From contig NC_092039.1 in the NCBI RefSeq assembly GCF_003086295.3, positions 94,818,561-94,882,560 of the forward strand: DNA of 64,000 nucleotides. Direction: 5' to 3'. Source of the stretch: Arachis hypogaea. Lineage: Eukaryota > Streptophyta > Magnoliopsida > Fabales > Fabaceae. Below the pieces are notes generated by a model. That model searched no databases, was not told the origin of the DNA, and saw only the letters and a program-made list of their open reading frames with translations. Below, in pieces: positions 10,771-23,832 of the stretch (position 1 is its first letter; every line of letters starts with the position of its first letter). The position numbers were made by a program, and so were the translations under genes.

Positions 10771-13700
10771 TGTAAATCCCAGAAAATTAGTGAATAATTA
10801 GTCAATAAATTAAATTTTAATAAAAAAAATAAAAAATGTAAATCTAATATCAAAATAGGATAGAGCTCTTCAAAACGAGAATTTTGACACCAATTTTAAA
10901 AAATTTGGCCCAAGATTGGGTCGAACGGGCCGACCCGATTGAACCGAGTCTAAAATGGGCCCAAGTGGCTTAATGACATGCCACTCTCCCTCCCCATTCA
11001 GCCAAGAACGCTGAAACACAGCAAGGGGGGAAGGAGAACACAACAAACCCCAAAACCCTTAATCAAAATTCAAATCCACGTAACTTTTGATCCGGAGCTC
11101 CGAATCACGATTTGTTTGCGGCCACGTGACCGCGGCGTCAAGCTCTACAAAGCCCATAACATTGTAAGGTAAGGAAGCCACATTTTCTTCCTCAATTTCT
11201 TCATTTCCAGTTCTGAATTTATTGGGCTTTGGTGTTGAGATTTTGTATAATTTCGGTGTTTAGGATCAAATTAACTTCGTGGACATGTCGGGTCTTGTCC
11301 CAATTTCCCGTTGGTAAGGTGAGAATCCTAGAACTCTAGTTGATTCATTAATTTGGTATTTTGGGAATATATTGTGATAACTATGTTAGGTTCATGTAAA
11401 TATGTGATATGAGGCAATTGGAGATGTTGGAAGCTCGGTGAGAGTTCTAGTTACTGGAATTTTGGCGGTTGAGGCTTACAACTTTAAGTGTGGGGTACCT
11501 TGGATAAATACGCGAAAATTGGCCAAGGTATGATTTAGGTTTCACATATTTAATATATAATATTTTGCAAAAACTTAGGCTAGATGAGGGTGTAAATTGC
11601 TTAGTGCCTTGTTGATAACTATGAACCAAGTTGAGTATGGATTTGTTATTTAATATTGAGAATGGAAATTTGAATGTTAAATGATGATTTAATGATGGTT
11701 GATAAAATGAGATTAATGAATGTGTATAGATGATGAATTGTTGAAGGTCTTCATGATTTAGTTGTGGAATTATGCATGAGAATTATTTAGAAGTGAGGTA
11801 TGATGGATGATGGAAGGATGTAGAGTTGTGTTGTGGTGGTATTACATATGCTGTAACTAATTCTGTGATGATCGAAATTGCGTGGAACTAAGTCCTGGTT
11901 AAGCTTGGGAATATTTGGAACTGAACTGGAGAATTTGGGATCTTTTCGTTAAATATATGATTTATGGTGAATTTTCAAATTGTAGTCGTGGAATCTGATT
12001 TTACTGCAGAATTTTTAAAACAGCAGTAACTTATTGGCTCTGCTGCGAATATTTCAAAATGAATTTTGAAATGGAACCAATTTTAAATAAAGCTTTACTC
12101 CTATTATTTTAATTTCGTAATATTTCAGAATGGTTGGACTTGTGGTTTTAAAGATATGAATTTTTGAAATACGATGCATAATGCAATAAAAGCCAGATTT
12201 TGTTTTCTTAGATCAGCAACTTTGAGAGTTTATAACTTTTGATTATGGATGGATACTCAGATGCAATCAATTGGAGGTGAAAATTTATTATATTTAGAAG
12301 ATGTGATTTAAATTTCAGGTCTGTCCATGTTTTAATGAGTGAGTTATGGGACTTGGAAGAGGACATGTTCATTAGCTTTTAAAACAGAATTCTGCAGAAA
12401 GTTACTCAACTTCCAAGTTACATAACTCCTTCATTAAAAATGGTTTTAACCTGAAATAAATTGGAAAAGAAACCTGGATATGTAAAGTTAAACCATATTA
12501 ATTTTGAAGGCTATTGGATTTAATTTGAATTTTATATGGAATTTTAGATATCGTATGTTGCTGCTGTTTTCTGGTTTCTAAGCACTACGGAGCAGTCAGC
12601 ATTTTTTCTCTGTTCCTGAGGCTAGTTAAATCAAAAAATTATGATTTTTGATTTGTTAAAAAGATTATTTCGAGCTGAACGTCTGGACATAAAGTTTGTC
12701 CAATTCTGAGTTCAGTTGTTATATTAAAAACAGAAAAGAAAATAGAGTGTCGAGGATGTCTTAGTGATAGTCATGGGTCCGAAAAGTCAAAGATTAATCT
12801 TTGTGTTATGTGATTGATTTAATGTTAGAATTGGGTTGATTTTAGAATTATTTGATACTAAAAAGGTTGAGAAGAGTTTGATAAATGGTTTGGTCAGGAC
12901 CCGAAAAGGGTAAACGTGATGAATTATAAGGGAATGATGTGAAATCTAAATGAATACATGTTGCTATGGCTATAAAGAACGAATGTAAAGAAATGATGAT
13001 GATAAATGATGAGATTTGGGAATGATTGTGTGTGGCCAAAATGGTCGATATGGCAAGTTGAGGACGAAAGTTCCATCTCTTGTCGTGATGCAGATGTGGG
13101 GAAGGTGGAAAGGCACTCTCCTTTGTATTATTTCCGCCACATTCTTCTCTGGTTGCAAGGTGGAAAGGCACACTCCTTCGATGTGGAAAGGTACTATCCT
13201 TTATATATCCTCCAGGAGAAGGTGGAAAGGCACTCTCCTTCGTTTATGATCCTCCTGGAGATACGCAACCTTGAGACCAGTGTCTGGGTTAGCTACCAGA
13301 TGTGTCGGGCTCTGGCAAAGTAACCGACACGTGAGTTCACGGCCAGTAGGATAGACATTCATCATATGCATTTTGTTTGTTTGTTTGCTATGCTTAATTT
13401 AGGATTGCCTAACTGAATATATTATGATAATTGTAATAATTGCTACTTTGACTACTTGTTTCCTACCTGTGCTTGTAATTGCCTGTTTGTCTGTGTTTGT
13501 AAATTTTCTGGAGATGGAGAAATAGAGGAAAGGTAGACAGGTTAAGTGTTAAGATAGAATTTAAGTTGAGTTTAGAATTCCCTAGACACCTATCCCTTTT
13601 ACGGTTTCTGTTTAGTAATTTTAAGCTTTATAATCTGAGTGTCGACGTTCTAGGAATGCCAAACCTTATATATTATGTGCGTGGTACCTTCACCATGCTG

Positions 13701-14287
13701 AGAACCTCCGGTTCTCATCCCATACTGTGTTGTTGTTTTCAGATGCAGGTCGAGCGGCACCTCAGTAGGCATCTAAAGTTTCTGCGGCGAAGTTTACTTT
13801 GGGATCCCCTTTTGTTACTTTGATGTATATATATGTATAGTTTCCCCTCTTGTATGCAAGAGTACTTTATTTATGTACCACTTAGAGTTTTTATGGAGAA
13901 CTAAGATTTTGAACATGTTCTTTTGGGTTATTATTATGTGTGTGTATATATATAAGGTTTAGGGTTATATATATATATATTCTCCGGTCAGCCTTGGCTT
14001 CACAGGCTGAGTTAGGAGTTTGTTACTTTGTATTATTGACCCTCTACTTGTGTCATTTGCATATATTTGTTGTTGAGCTTTAGTTTTCTTTTCACGTAAG
14101 TAACCACATTTTTTTAGGGTTGCACTTTTTGATTTTGTAATTTTGCTTTACCTATTTTTTAAGGCTCCTAGCATACTATCTCTTTTTCATTATTATTATT
14201 ATATATATTTTACTTTTAGAGGTCGTAATACTTTGCCATCTCAACTTTATGACTTAAGCATAAGACTCTGTGTGATAGGGTATTACA
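10771..14287 (-). mobile_element. Solo LTR, Tekay/Del-like Ty3-gypsy family, 3.5 kb
   Basis: The segment runs from TGTAAATCCC to GGGTATTACA and is flanked by a perfect 5-bp duplication TTTAG (10766-10770 and 14288-14292). No internal coding region or second LTR is present, so it is a solo LTR left by recombination between two LTRs. The true transcription direction is minus, judged from the related LTR at 19369, where a purine tract sets orientation. It shares ordered landmarks with the LTRs at 19369 and 33906: a GC-rich block with AGCTCTACAAAGCCCA, a GGCCAAGGTATG block, and the AAAGG/CCTTT array. Confidence 0.85.
13109..13240. repeat. Four spaced AAAGG..CCTTT hairpin units in the solo LTR
   Basis: Four interrupted palindromes (typically AAAGGCACTCTCCTT) have centres near 13116, 13171, 13194 and 13233, spaced 55, 23 and 39 bp. 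The same four units with the same spacings in reverse order (39, 23, 55) occur in the oppositely oriented solo LTR at 34963-35096. Confidence 0.7.
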
Positions 14288-14430
14288 TTTAGTATGTTTA
14301 TTTATATTTTATTATAAAATAGTTATTTCGATTGGACTACGGTTGAATCGGTTAACCCAGTGAACCAATAATAAACCAATAGCTAGAGCAATTCAACGAC
14401 TAGTTCGGTTTTCAGAACCTTGGATTGTGG

Positions 14431-16430
14431 TGTAGCAATATGAATCAAGTGAGAAAGAACACAGAAATTAAGTTGAGAAGACTTCTCTCTTTTTTAAACC
14501 AAAACACATACAATATTTGACATGTCTCAATACATACGAATATGAAAAATACACTACTATTTATAATAGTACAAATTTAATCAGTTACAATGTAAGGTAA
14601 ATCTTCCTAATAATAATTATCTAAATGTATTTAATAATAATAATAATAACAGTAATAACAATAGAGCATTTGGTAAAATAGTTTGAATTGTATTTGTATT
14701 TTTTAAAAGTAAAAATATTTTATTTTGTATTTGATAAATAAAAATAGATTATATACTTAAAGATAGTTTGTATTTATTGAAATAAAAAAATCTAATATAA
14801 CTTCATATATTAATAAATATATATACTTATTATTATGTTTATGTATATTATGGTCAATTTAAATTTTAAAAATTATTTTACTAAATATAATTGTTGTTAA
14901 TTGCACTTACTAAAAATTATTTTTAATTTAATTTAACAAATATAGGTACTACATTTTTTGAGAAGTTATACTTTTAAAAGACAACTTTAATAAACTGCTT
15001 TTGAAAAATAAAAATTTTACCCCTAAAATAAAATAAAGTTTCACAATTAATTTTACAAACTATAACAAATAAAAAGTGCATTAAATGGCACCTTTGTTTC
15101 TATTAATTGACTAGTAAAATTATGGGTAAACAAATTCGGATCTAATCTTCAATATTTACGATACTTATCCGTATCCGATTCGAATTTCGCAGATATATAA
15201 AGTTTAATTTATTATGTTATATTGTTTAAGTATTTTTATTTATTTTGTTTAGTTTCCAATTTGTGTTACAATTTTGGAACAATGGTGTATTAAAACTTGT
15301 ATTATTACTTGTTTGTTGCTGTTTAAATGTTAGATAATTAGATTTGAATATTTTATTTCTATTATTACTTATATATGTTTGGTTGTTTTTTTAATATTTA
15401 AAAAATATTGTTTAATAATATATTTGAGGTAAATATGTCTACAAGAGTGAAAAAATATTTTTTTGTTTGTTTTTAGAAAAAAAGGTTAATTTTTTTTGGC
15501 CACTAATATATGATATCAAATTAAATCCAAATAAAAAAATACAAATATTTAATCCAATCAAATCTAATCTTTTGAGTATGAATCAGCTCAAAATTTTATT
15601 TATTTTCGATCCAATTGGATGAGTACACTCTTAAGTAAAATATAATAGTAACAGACTTTTTATTAACAAATTAATTTTATTTGTATTTGTCATTTAATGG
15701 TGCAATTCAAAATTAGGAATTAAATTTGTTATATTTATTTCCTTTTTTATAACTCAATAAATTTTTTTCCTTATCTAGTTTTGAAGATAATAAATGCTTA
15801 TGTTGCAAATAAATATACACATTTAATGTCTTTATATAATTATCATATTTTAAATAAAAAAAATTAAAGTATACATTATGTTCCAAATATTTGGACTAGA
15901 TTCAATTTAATTTTGTTCAAATATTTTAATTGTTTTTATTTAACCCTAAATGTGCCAAATCGTTTTAGCTCTGTTGTAAGTGAGTACAGTACTAACGTTA
16001 TCAAATAAATTTGTTTATATATTTTTTTATTTCACTTAAGGAATGTATAGCAGAAAAAATCCTATTTTATAACAATAATTGAAAAAAATTGAAAAAAATA
16101 ATTTCCATCTGAGTTCATTCTTTAGTGGATAGGAACTTGTTTATGTGATCTGTCGCATAGACGCTAAAATACACTTAAAATAATTCGGATAAATTATCAA
16201 AAATATACTCAAAATAATTTGTTGTTGACAAAAATACACTCGAATTTTGTTATTAATAAAATGCCTCAAATAATTTTAAAATATGATAAAAAATAGCCAA
16301 CATTAAATATGTGTTCTCAAAAAATGGTTTAAAGGTTAAATTTTGAATTTTTGATGCGGTATTTTATAAGCATGATTAAAAAATTATATATTTTATCTGT
16401 TGATTTTAAAAAAATAATAAATTAATTGAT
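14431..16430. other. AT-rich intergenic DNA with a probable MITE remnant
   Basis: No gene is seen. The stretch around 15122-15632 begins GGGTAAACAAATTCGGAT and ends GGATGAGTACACTC. Its inner portions resemble one another in opposite orientation (TCCGATTCGAAT versus TTCGATCCAATTGG), so it may be a small inverted-repeat element. The rest is low-complexity AT sequence. Confidence 0.4.
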
Positions 16431-16449
16431 AATGACTAAATATTATTAT

Positions 16450-18040
16450 TGAATTAAAAATCTAATTATGTTTGTGATTAGATTGTTATTTGTGCAGAAA
16501 TAAATAGAAAGCAAAATAGGTCCAACAACAAGCTTCAAGCCCATAAGCTTCAAGAAAATAGTTGCTAATCATACTAACACTTTTCCATCAGAATCGAAAA
16601 CAAATTTAAGACCAAATTGATGATCCAAGCCCAAAATCATATCACTCTCCTGGTCCAAGAAAATGGTTGCTAACTAAGAAATGAAACTTTATTTCCATTT
16701 GAACCAAATCAAAATTGTTGAACATGTTCTCTCTTTTCTTTCTGCTCTCCTCTCTCACCGACATGAAGCATATCAAAAGAAAAAAGAAAAAAAAAGAAGT
16801 CTGATTAGGGTTGAAATCAAAGAAGAAAAAGTATATTACCAAATCCAAGTAAGTCAAAAGATAAAGTTCAGAAGCTAAGTTCAAATCAAGAGGTAAGTTA
16901 GAAAATCTTTTTCATCTTGGTGCTTCATAGATAACTTGATGAAGATGCTATTCTCTCTCAAGCACCAAACTGAAAATTTGAATAAAGTGGAGGTTATGAA
17001 ACTTTGCAACAGATCAAGGGTCAAAAATTAAATTTAGAGCCTAAATTTTGATATACGGCTTAGATCCTTGAAAAAGATTGAAAAAAGGATGAAAGAGAAG
17101 AAGCAAGGTTTAATTTGTTTGCATATTTGCTTTAATCAATACTGCTGTCTTCTGCACTATTGCTGTTGCTGCTGTGACATTAGGGAAGAAGGAAGTCAAC
17201 TGTTCAAACCAAAGTTCAAGAAACTTTACTCCTCTATTAAAGGGGTAAACGGCCAGAGATTGATTCAAGGAGTGGGCGTACAATTTGGGTTCTCATTACT
17301 TACAAGCTATCATTTTTTTCTCCTTCAGAGTTTTACATTGAATTTTCTATTATTCAGTGTTCATATTTTCTTTATTTCTTTTCAATGAAAAAAAGACATA
17401 TAGTGAGGAATCAGAAAAATCCATTAAGAAAAAAAGGCAAAGAGAGTTATAAAAAAAATTAAAAAATTATGTCAAAACTCTTTTATATATTTTTCTGTTT
17501 TGTACACATGATCCTGAGGGATTTCCTTGCTAAGTTGGGTGAGTACCTAGTGTTTAAAAATCTAAAGAGTGAACCTAGTCAAATCTAGCTTGGGTAGAAG
17601 CTGGGTTTGTCCCAGATAGGATTGGGTTGAATCCTAAAAAAATTGGTGTTTGTAATTTTTGAAAGATAGTGAAAATTTTACCATTATTGTAGGAAAGATT
17701 GGATGTAGATCACATTGCACATGGTGGCTGAGCAAGGATACATGGCTGTGTGAATTTCTCTTCTCTACTCTTTTTCTATTTTTATCTCGTGAAGAGTCAA
17801 AATAAAAATATCTCCTGCATTATCTTTATCTCAGAAGTCACAGTTATTCTAAAAGTAAAAGTTGCTATGTTCCTAGAAGCGTCATGAAAAGACAAAATAA
17901 AATTGTTTCCTGAATTTCTACTTGACAGACACTTCAGTAACTATGTTCTCTTCCAGTCAGAATTAAAAGAAGGCACAAGTGTTCAAAAGGAGGCAATAGA
18001 TTCAACCCCTCCTATTCTCTAGGCCATTCTAAAACCTTCA
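16450..18040 (+). mobile_element. Probable Ty1-copia (SIRE/Maximus-like) LTR
   Basis: The segment has the layout I associate with legume SIRE-type LTRs. It has a block GATTGGATGTAG..CACATTGCACATGG, then AGGATACATGGCTGTGTG, then a TTCTCTTCTCTAC run. It ends near GATTCAACCCCTCC followed by a CCTTCA-type end. A degraded primer-site-like TTTGGTGA lies just after the end. No coding region of a copia element follows. Small open frames inside it do not resemble proteins. The boundaries and the family name are uncertain. Confidence 0.4.
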
Positions 18041-19140
18041 TTATCCTTAAAGTTTGGTGATTTTTCGCTAAGTATATATATATATAAAGATCAAATTTTT
18101 ATCTTATTTTGTGTGTATTTTTTAAATAATTATCTAAACATTCTTATAAAATTTTGAATCAAATCGTTTATCAAATAAAAAAGTTATTTGTTATTTACAA
18201 AAAAATAATATTTTTTTGAATATTTTTGTTGTGATTTACAATTATTTCCTAGGTAATAACATCACATTTAACTTGAAGTGACAATAAAGTTGCGTTTTAC
18301 AGAACTATGTGATATCTTCATTTAATAATATTTTTTGTTGCTTGAATTCAAGTTAAATTTGATGTCTTTGTTTCCAAGATTCTAAAAATTAGACCAGTTA
18401 TTGCACCACTCTAATTACTGGTTTAATTAATTCAATTGTGGTCTAACCAAAAAAACTCTTTTATAATAAAATTTATCTATGAAATTTGGGAACTTTTCTG
18501 GTTTAATTAATTCAATTGTGGTCTAACCGAAAAAATTGTTTTATAATAAAATTTATCTATGAAATTTGGGAACCTTTCTGTTCTTCTTTATTGAAGCAAC
18601 CATACACACATTTATAGGAGGGAGAATTAAAATATGATATGATGATGATGAAGAATAAGCAATTACTAATCTCTGGATAGCTAGCTACGATATCCATGAG
18701 TATTCATATAGTAAACCTAATAATTCTTTAAAGCACAATATACAACAATAATTTTTCTGTGAAACTCATGACAAGATACTGCTACAAAATTTTTGCTATT
18801 GTTATATCTCAACAAATGAATTCTATTTTGTAATATATCGTTATCAAATTTCAGCTCTCTCAAATTGTTAAATGAACTTATTTATTCAACTAATATATAC
18901 TAAATGAGTGAAATATAGATAATCAATAATGAGTTTAATTTTGTTCAAAAGACAGTGACATTTTTTTAGATAAAACAAAAGTGTTACTATCAAGAAGTAC
19001 ATTATATAATCATCTATTAAGTTCAAATTCACAAACATAAAAGCTAACTATCGCCACACTTCACAGATAACCATAAAACATGTGTTCATGTGGTTATGTG
19101 TTTTTAAAGGGTGATCATGTGTTTTTAAAAGTTACTCCGA
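18041..19140. other. AT-rich spacer, no gene seen
   Basis: No coding or RNA feature is recognisable apart from the 80-bp tandem duplication listed separately. Near 19080-19110 a GTGTTTTTAAA-type phrase repeats three times. Confidence 0.5.
18418..18577. repeat. 80-bp tandem duplication
   Basis: The 80-bp unit beginning CTGGTTTAATTAATTCAA is present twice head to tail, with only a few differences (for example AACCAAAAAAACTC versus AACCGAAAAAATTG). The high identity suggests a fairly recent local duplication. Confidence 0.9.
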
Positions 19141-19159
19141 CAATGGAGTGGGTAGAGCT

Positions 19160-19368
19160 ATCAAAACGAAGAAGTTAAACTCTCGTTACATTGGTCTATT
19201 TATTTCAAATCCTGAAGAGAATTCGGCCAGTGACGTACCAGATAGCCTTACCGCTATACCTTTTGAACCTGCATGATGTATTTTACATTTCGCAGCTTCG
19301 AAAGTACACCTCTGATGTGACTGATGTGTTAGAACCTGAATCGGTTCAAGTGAGAGGAAAAGGGAAAT
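19160..19368 (+). pseudogene. C-terminal integrase fragment of a Tekay/Del-like Ty3-gypsy Pol
   Basis: The frame reads KKLNSRYIG, then after a shift QILKRIRPVTYQIALP and HDVFYISQLRKYTSDVTD. This is the C-terminal integrase region of chromovirus-type Ty3-gypsy polyproteins, upstream of the chromodomain position. About 4 bp (near 19200) appear inserted between the G-L-F and Q-I-L-K segments and shift the frame. Everything upstream (gag, protease, reverse transcriptase) is missing, and the break near 19150 enters unrelated AT-rich DNA. A purine-rich tract at 19352-19367 (GAGAGGAAAAGGGAAA) directly precedes the LTR, as expected for a 3' polypurine tract. This is the 3' end of a truncated element. 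Confidence 0.75.
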
Positions 19369-22300
19369 TGTTACCAAAGCTCACGCTTTCGGCTGCGCTA
19401 CTCTGATAGCTCGGACATTACGACGACACTTATACCATTTAATACTAAAATATGAGCCTGTTTAAAACTTTAAACCGCAAAATCGCTCCCAAAAATACTT
19501 TTGTTATACAACGTACATCCATACATACCATACAACTTACAGAAACTCATAAAAAGTACATCCATATATACATATATATAAATAATATTACAAATATTAT
19601 CTAATACAATTCCTATCCCTCTTACAGAAGATATCAAGATAAAGGCGAGGGTACAACAAATAATAATCTAAGGCATACAGAGCATCTCAACAACAATTAA
19701 ATAAACTCTTCATGACTTCTGCGCCCATATCCTGAAAGGGGAAAAATATAGGGGGGTGAGAACATCATCCTCGAAAGGGTTCTCAGTAGGGGATTTTTGG
19801 GAATTACTGTAATAAGATACGTGAAGATAAATCGTACCAGTGATTAATAACTGTCTTATGCCTCTTTTCAAAAACAACAGTTTACAATAATATAAAGTCG
19901 GAAATCTTTTTGAAAGAGGAACCGTTCAATCCTTAAATCATCTAAAGCCTTTCAAAAAGGTTTATCTATACTGAATCAAAATAGCCTTTCATAGTTTTCC
20001 AAAACAAAAACATAAAACCGGAATCAACCATTGATCCATCTCAATTCAACCACGGCCCTAGGCCCAAACCATTCAATCCAACAACCAATCACCACAAACC
20101 AACAGAGTCCCAGTTGCAAACACAGATAGGAAGTTCAAGCACAAACAAACAGTTACAGCAAGTAGGACAAGTAGCAGGTAATCACAAGTAATCACATAGG
20201 CAAACCAAGTACAATATGCACACCCAAACAATGTCACATAGATGCATATGATGCATGCCTGTCCCTAGTGGCTGATGATATCATCTGTCGGTTATATAGC
20301 CAACCCGACATATCCTGGTAGCTAACCATGGATAGAAACACCCATCGCGGAGCAAGTAAGTTTGAGCTACAACCCTCTTGCTACTACCCGCTCAACCCAG
20401 AGCCAGTGGAATAACCACTACTGCGGCTACTACCCAGGCGGGTGTTTAAAAGCTCAACCTGGAGCAAGTGGGACGAACCACAACCCTTGCTACTGCCTAG
20501 GTATCTCAAGCATATATTCATTCAGTCCCAGCCATGGATCAACATCCATCTCAGCCATCCGGCTTAAATTCAAAATTTCATAGTCAGCCATACGGCCCAT
20601 AACTCATTCGGCAATCAGCCATGAATCAATATCATACATAGCCATTTCGGCTCACGGTTCAATCCAGAACCAGCCAATATTCATAATCATACATAGCCTT
20701 TCCGGCCCATAACAAAACAGCACTTCCACCATTCAACATCATCAAATTTATAAAACCGGCATTTAAGCCATAAATCACTTTTCTAAAGCCATTTCACTTT
20801 TAAATCAAATTTCAACTCTTTTCAGCCTTGGCTTTAGAGATCTCATTTCTCAAACCATCTCAGGCTCATAAGCCAAATTTTCTAAAAGTGAGTTCCCTTT
20901 TTAAAACAAAGCCACTCTCGGCATTCTCTTTCCAAAACTTCCAAAACCATGAAAGTTAAAGATTCATTTTGGGAACATTCAGAATCACCCATCTAACAAT
21001 GGGATTTTATAACAAAAATTTCTCGCCAGAGTCCCGAGTCTTTAGGGAAGGTCAACTTATATAAATTCCTTAAAATTCATTAAAACTCTTGAAATCATAG
21101 ATTCTCGGTTCAAGTAAATAAAAACTGAATTTATTATGAAACCGATCATACAAAATCACAAGTTCCAACCCGGTCCAAAAATCGACTCATTTGAAACGGA
21201 ACCGGTTCAATTGAATCAAACCACTTTCAGGTTTCTTTTTGGAACCCATTTTTCTAACTCTTCCAAAATGCCTCAAACTTGATTACTCAATCAAAAGTCT
21301 AGATTCCTTTAAAATCACTAAAAGCTCCTTTTTATATTGAAATCAACATTAGAGCATCATTCTTTCCTTCAGTGATTCAAACTGTACAAATAGTTCATTT
21401 CTAAATAAGCCGAACTCAACGCATAAAGTTCATTAAATAAATTAAGCTTGAAAACATAAATATTCTCTTAATAAATCAAATAATACAATTTCTCAAATCC
21501 AACCCTTTTTAAATAACTTTACTAACAAGAGTAGGATTTGGTAGAAATTTCGGTAGCACCTCTCCTAAAACATGGACTTTTTCCACCCGGTTCGGGTCCC
21601 AACTAAACCATTTCTCATTCCTTTTCAACAGCTCAAAACCAGAAATCAAATCAAAAGCAAGCTAAATCCAACAGTCGCCTCAGTGGCATATCTCAAGGAA
21701 ACCATTTCAAAATCAACTCAATATCAACAGATTTAACTTATTTCCAAAGCTTAAAAGAATCGGTTCAGAAATAAATCATTTGTCCAAAACCAAGTCAATT
21801 AAAGTAAACCAGGCTGAATTCAAAAGTGCATTCGACTTCTCAAATCATCAAAATAATCAACTCAAATCAAATCAATCCTCAACGGATTAAACTTAGATTT
21901 CAAATCTTTAAAGAATCAACTTCAAACATTACAATTCACAAAGCCGCACAACAATTCAGCCAAACCAACATCCATAATCATTCGAGTCAATCAAATAATA
22001 CATAAGGCAGATACAATCACCAAATACATAATATCTCACATCAGTATCCATATGTAATAATTCCAATACGTAAAACATAGTTTTTGGAAAGCGCCCCTAC
22101 CTCAAAACGCAATTCCATAATCCAAGCGCCTCATAAGTTCTTTTCGCCTCAACTCAAAATCAAAGGCAGCTTCAAGGCACAGCCCCACACATATTCGCAG
22201 CAGCATAATCAGCTCTAATTTACAACAAGCAACCTCAGTTACTAAACTCTAGGAACATTAATAACGTATAGGCTTTAATACACGTACGGGACACTAACAG

Positions 22301-23832
22301 AAGGCTTTCGAAACATAATTTCTTACCGGAATTTCAACACGAAGCAGCTACGATTTCGAACCGGCCCTGGCACAGCTCCGGCAGTGGCCAGAAGCTCCGG
22401 TGGATCAACTATAAAAACCACGCAGCATCAAAACCTTCTCGAAATTCCAAAAGAACTGAAATCAAACTTAAAGCGCTTACCGGCAAAATTTTCCGGCGAC
22501 AGCAGCAGGGTCTCAAGCGGCGGAAACGGCCAGAAGCTGCGGCGGCAGTTCCAGCAACAACCGCGCCACACCCGGTGAGCCGAACGGCAGAAGCAGCGAT
22601 GCAGCCACTACGAATGGCAAGCAACTGTGATGGACATCAGCGGCAGTGAACGGCAGTAACTCAGGGTGGTTTCGACGGCCACAACAACATCTCCGGTGGC
22701 CGTACACGATGGGCGGCAACCACTGTAGCAGCTAGGAGGGCAGCAGCCTTGGCGGCGATGGCAGTGGGGTGGCAGAACAACCACCACCATCGCGTCTCAT
22801 CCTCCCCGCAACCTCCTTCTTTCTCCTCGAAGCTCAATTGGCGGCAGCAGTCCGAGGTGACGGCGACAGCACACGGCGGCGTTGGCAGCGTGCAGACCGA
22901 CGACTGGGTGGTGTGACTCTTTCCCCCCATCGCGGTCCTCTCCCTCGTCTCAAATCTGCTCTGCAATAGCGCAGAGACGGCGGCGCGACTGGAACTGGGT
23001 GCGGCTCCACCAACCTCGTGTCTTCTCCCTCAGCGGCGTCCATGGCTCGCGCCTCCAACGGCGACAGGCAGATCGACGAGGAGGCCCGACGGCGTGACAC
23101 TGGCGGCGCTAGCTTTCCCCTGGCGATGACAAGGATGCGTGGACTGCCACAGCGGCGCAACGCGGTGAGGGCGATGGCTACACGGTGAGCTCCCCTCCCC
23201 CTTCACGCCGGCGAACCCCCTTTTTTCTTCTCCCTCAAGTTCATTTTCTGCTTCTGTTTCTTGTTGGCATAGAAGGAGGAAAGAAAGAAACCGTGTGAGC
23301 TACTGCTGGGTGAGTGAGAAGGGAACCGGGTCATGGTAACGGGTTACTGGGCTAGGGTTTCTTTATTTTGAAAATTAGGGTTAGGGATAAATTGGTAATT
23401 TCACATAAAATTGAAAATAATATAATGATTGAAACTCAATTAAATCCAACACTAATTATCTATAGAAAATACTATTTGTTCATCACTTTCACAAATTATT
23501 TTCAATAAAATGCCCAAATCTAAAAATTAGAAATAATATAATTAATTTCTCTATTTTCTAAAATAGCAGTATTAATATTTAAATTATTAATTATTCAATC
23601 CAAATCATATAGAAATCCTTATTATTTCACAACTATCAACTTTATACTTTAAATATAAAAAATAATCTAATAATTATAAAATTGGATAATAATCATAACT
23701 CATCTCAAATCCAATAAATCAAAACTTGCCTTAATTACCTTTAATAAAATAATTTCTGAAATTAAGGCTATAAATAACCATATGATTTGAGACTTGATTA
23801 TAATAAGAATTTTAAAGGTTCTGGGTCTTACA
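19369..23832 (+). mobile_element. 3' LTR of the Tekay-like element, 4.46 kb
   Basis: The segment begins TGTTACCAAAGC directly after a purine tract and ends GGGTCTTACA. It shares ordered landmarks with the solo LTRs at 10771 and 33906, in the same orientation as the latter. LTRs of 3-5 kb are known in the Tekay/Del group. The right flank is the internal region of a different element. The matching target duplication cannot be tested because the 5' end of this element is lost. There is a very GC-rich block near its 3' part (listed separately). Confidence 0.75.
22330..23230. promoter_or_regulatory. CpG- and GGC-rich block inside the 4.46-kb LTR
   Basis: Base composition changes abruptly to dense GGCGGC/CGGCAGC repeats inside an otherwise AT-rich window. 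Several open frames on both strands (glycine-, alanine-, arginine-rich) arise only because stops are rare in such sequence, and none resembles a protein family. It lies in the 3' half of the LTR, where a promoter, leader or CpG-rich control region could be. A role in transcription is inference. Confidence 0.45.

Larger units (their letters stand above)
7887..14422. mobile_element. hAT-like DNA transposon, interrupted by a solo LTR
   Basis: The left end begins CAATGTTCTGAAAAC and the right end, read inverted, begins CAAGGTTCTGAAAAC. Both are flanked by the identical 8-bp duplication GATTGTGG (7879-7886 and 14423-14430). An 8-bp target duplication with short inverted repeats is the hAT signature. 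Subterminal regions are rich in AACCGG/GGTTCGGTT-type motifs. Removing the inserted LTR at 10771-14287 and its target duplication leaves about 3.0 kb. No hAT transposase is visible, so it is non-autonomous. It contains exon-like gene fragments (see 10266) and a pyrimidine-rich, promoter-like stretch near 8100-8300. Confidence 0.85.

Noticed and set aside
13006..13323. Open frames with repeated WKGT peptides
   Set aside because: The repeated peptide comes from the AAAGG..CCTTT DNA repeats in a solo LTR, and the sister LTR does not keep the frame.
22384..23160. Several overlapping open frames on both strands in the GC-rich block
   Set aside because: They are glycine/alanine/arginine-rich frames created by high GC content inside an LTR. 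None has a recognisable domain or a consistent start.
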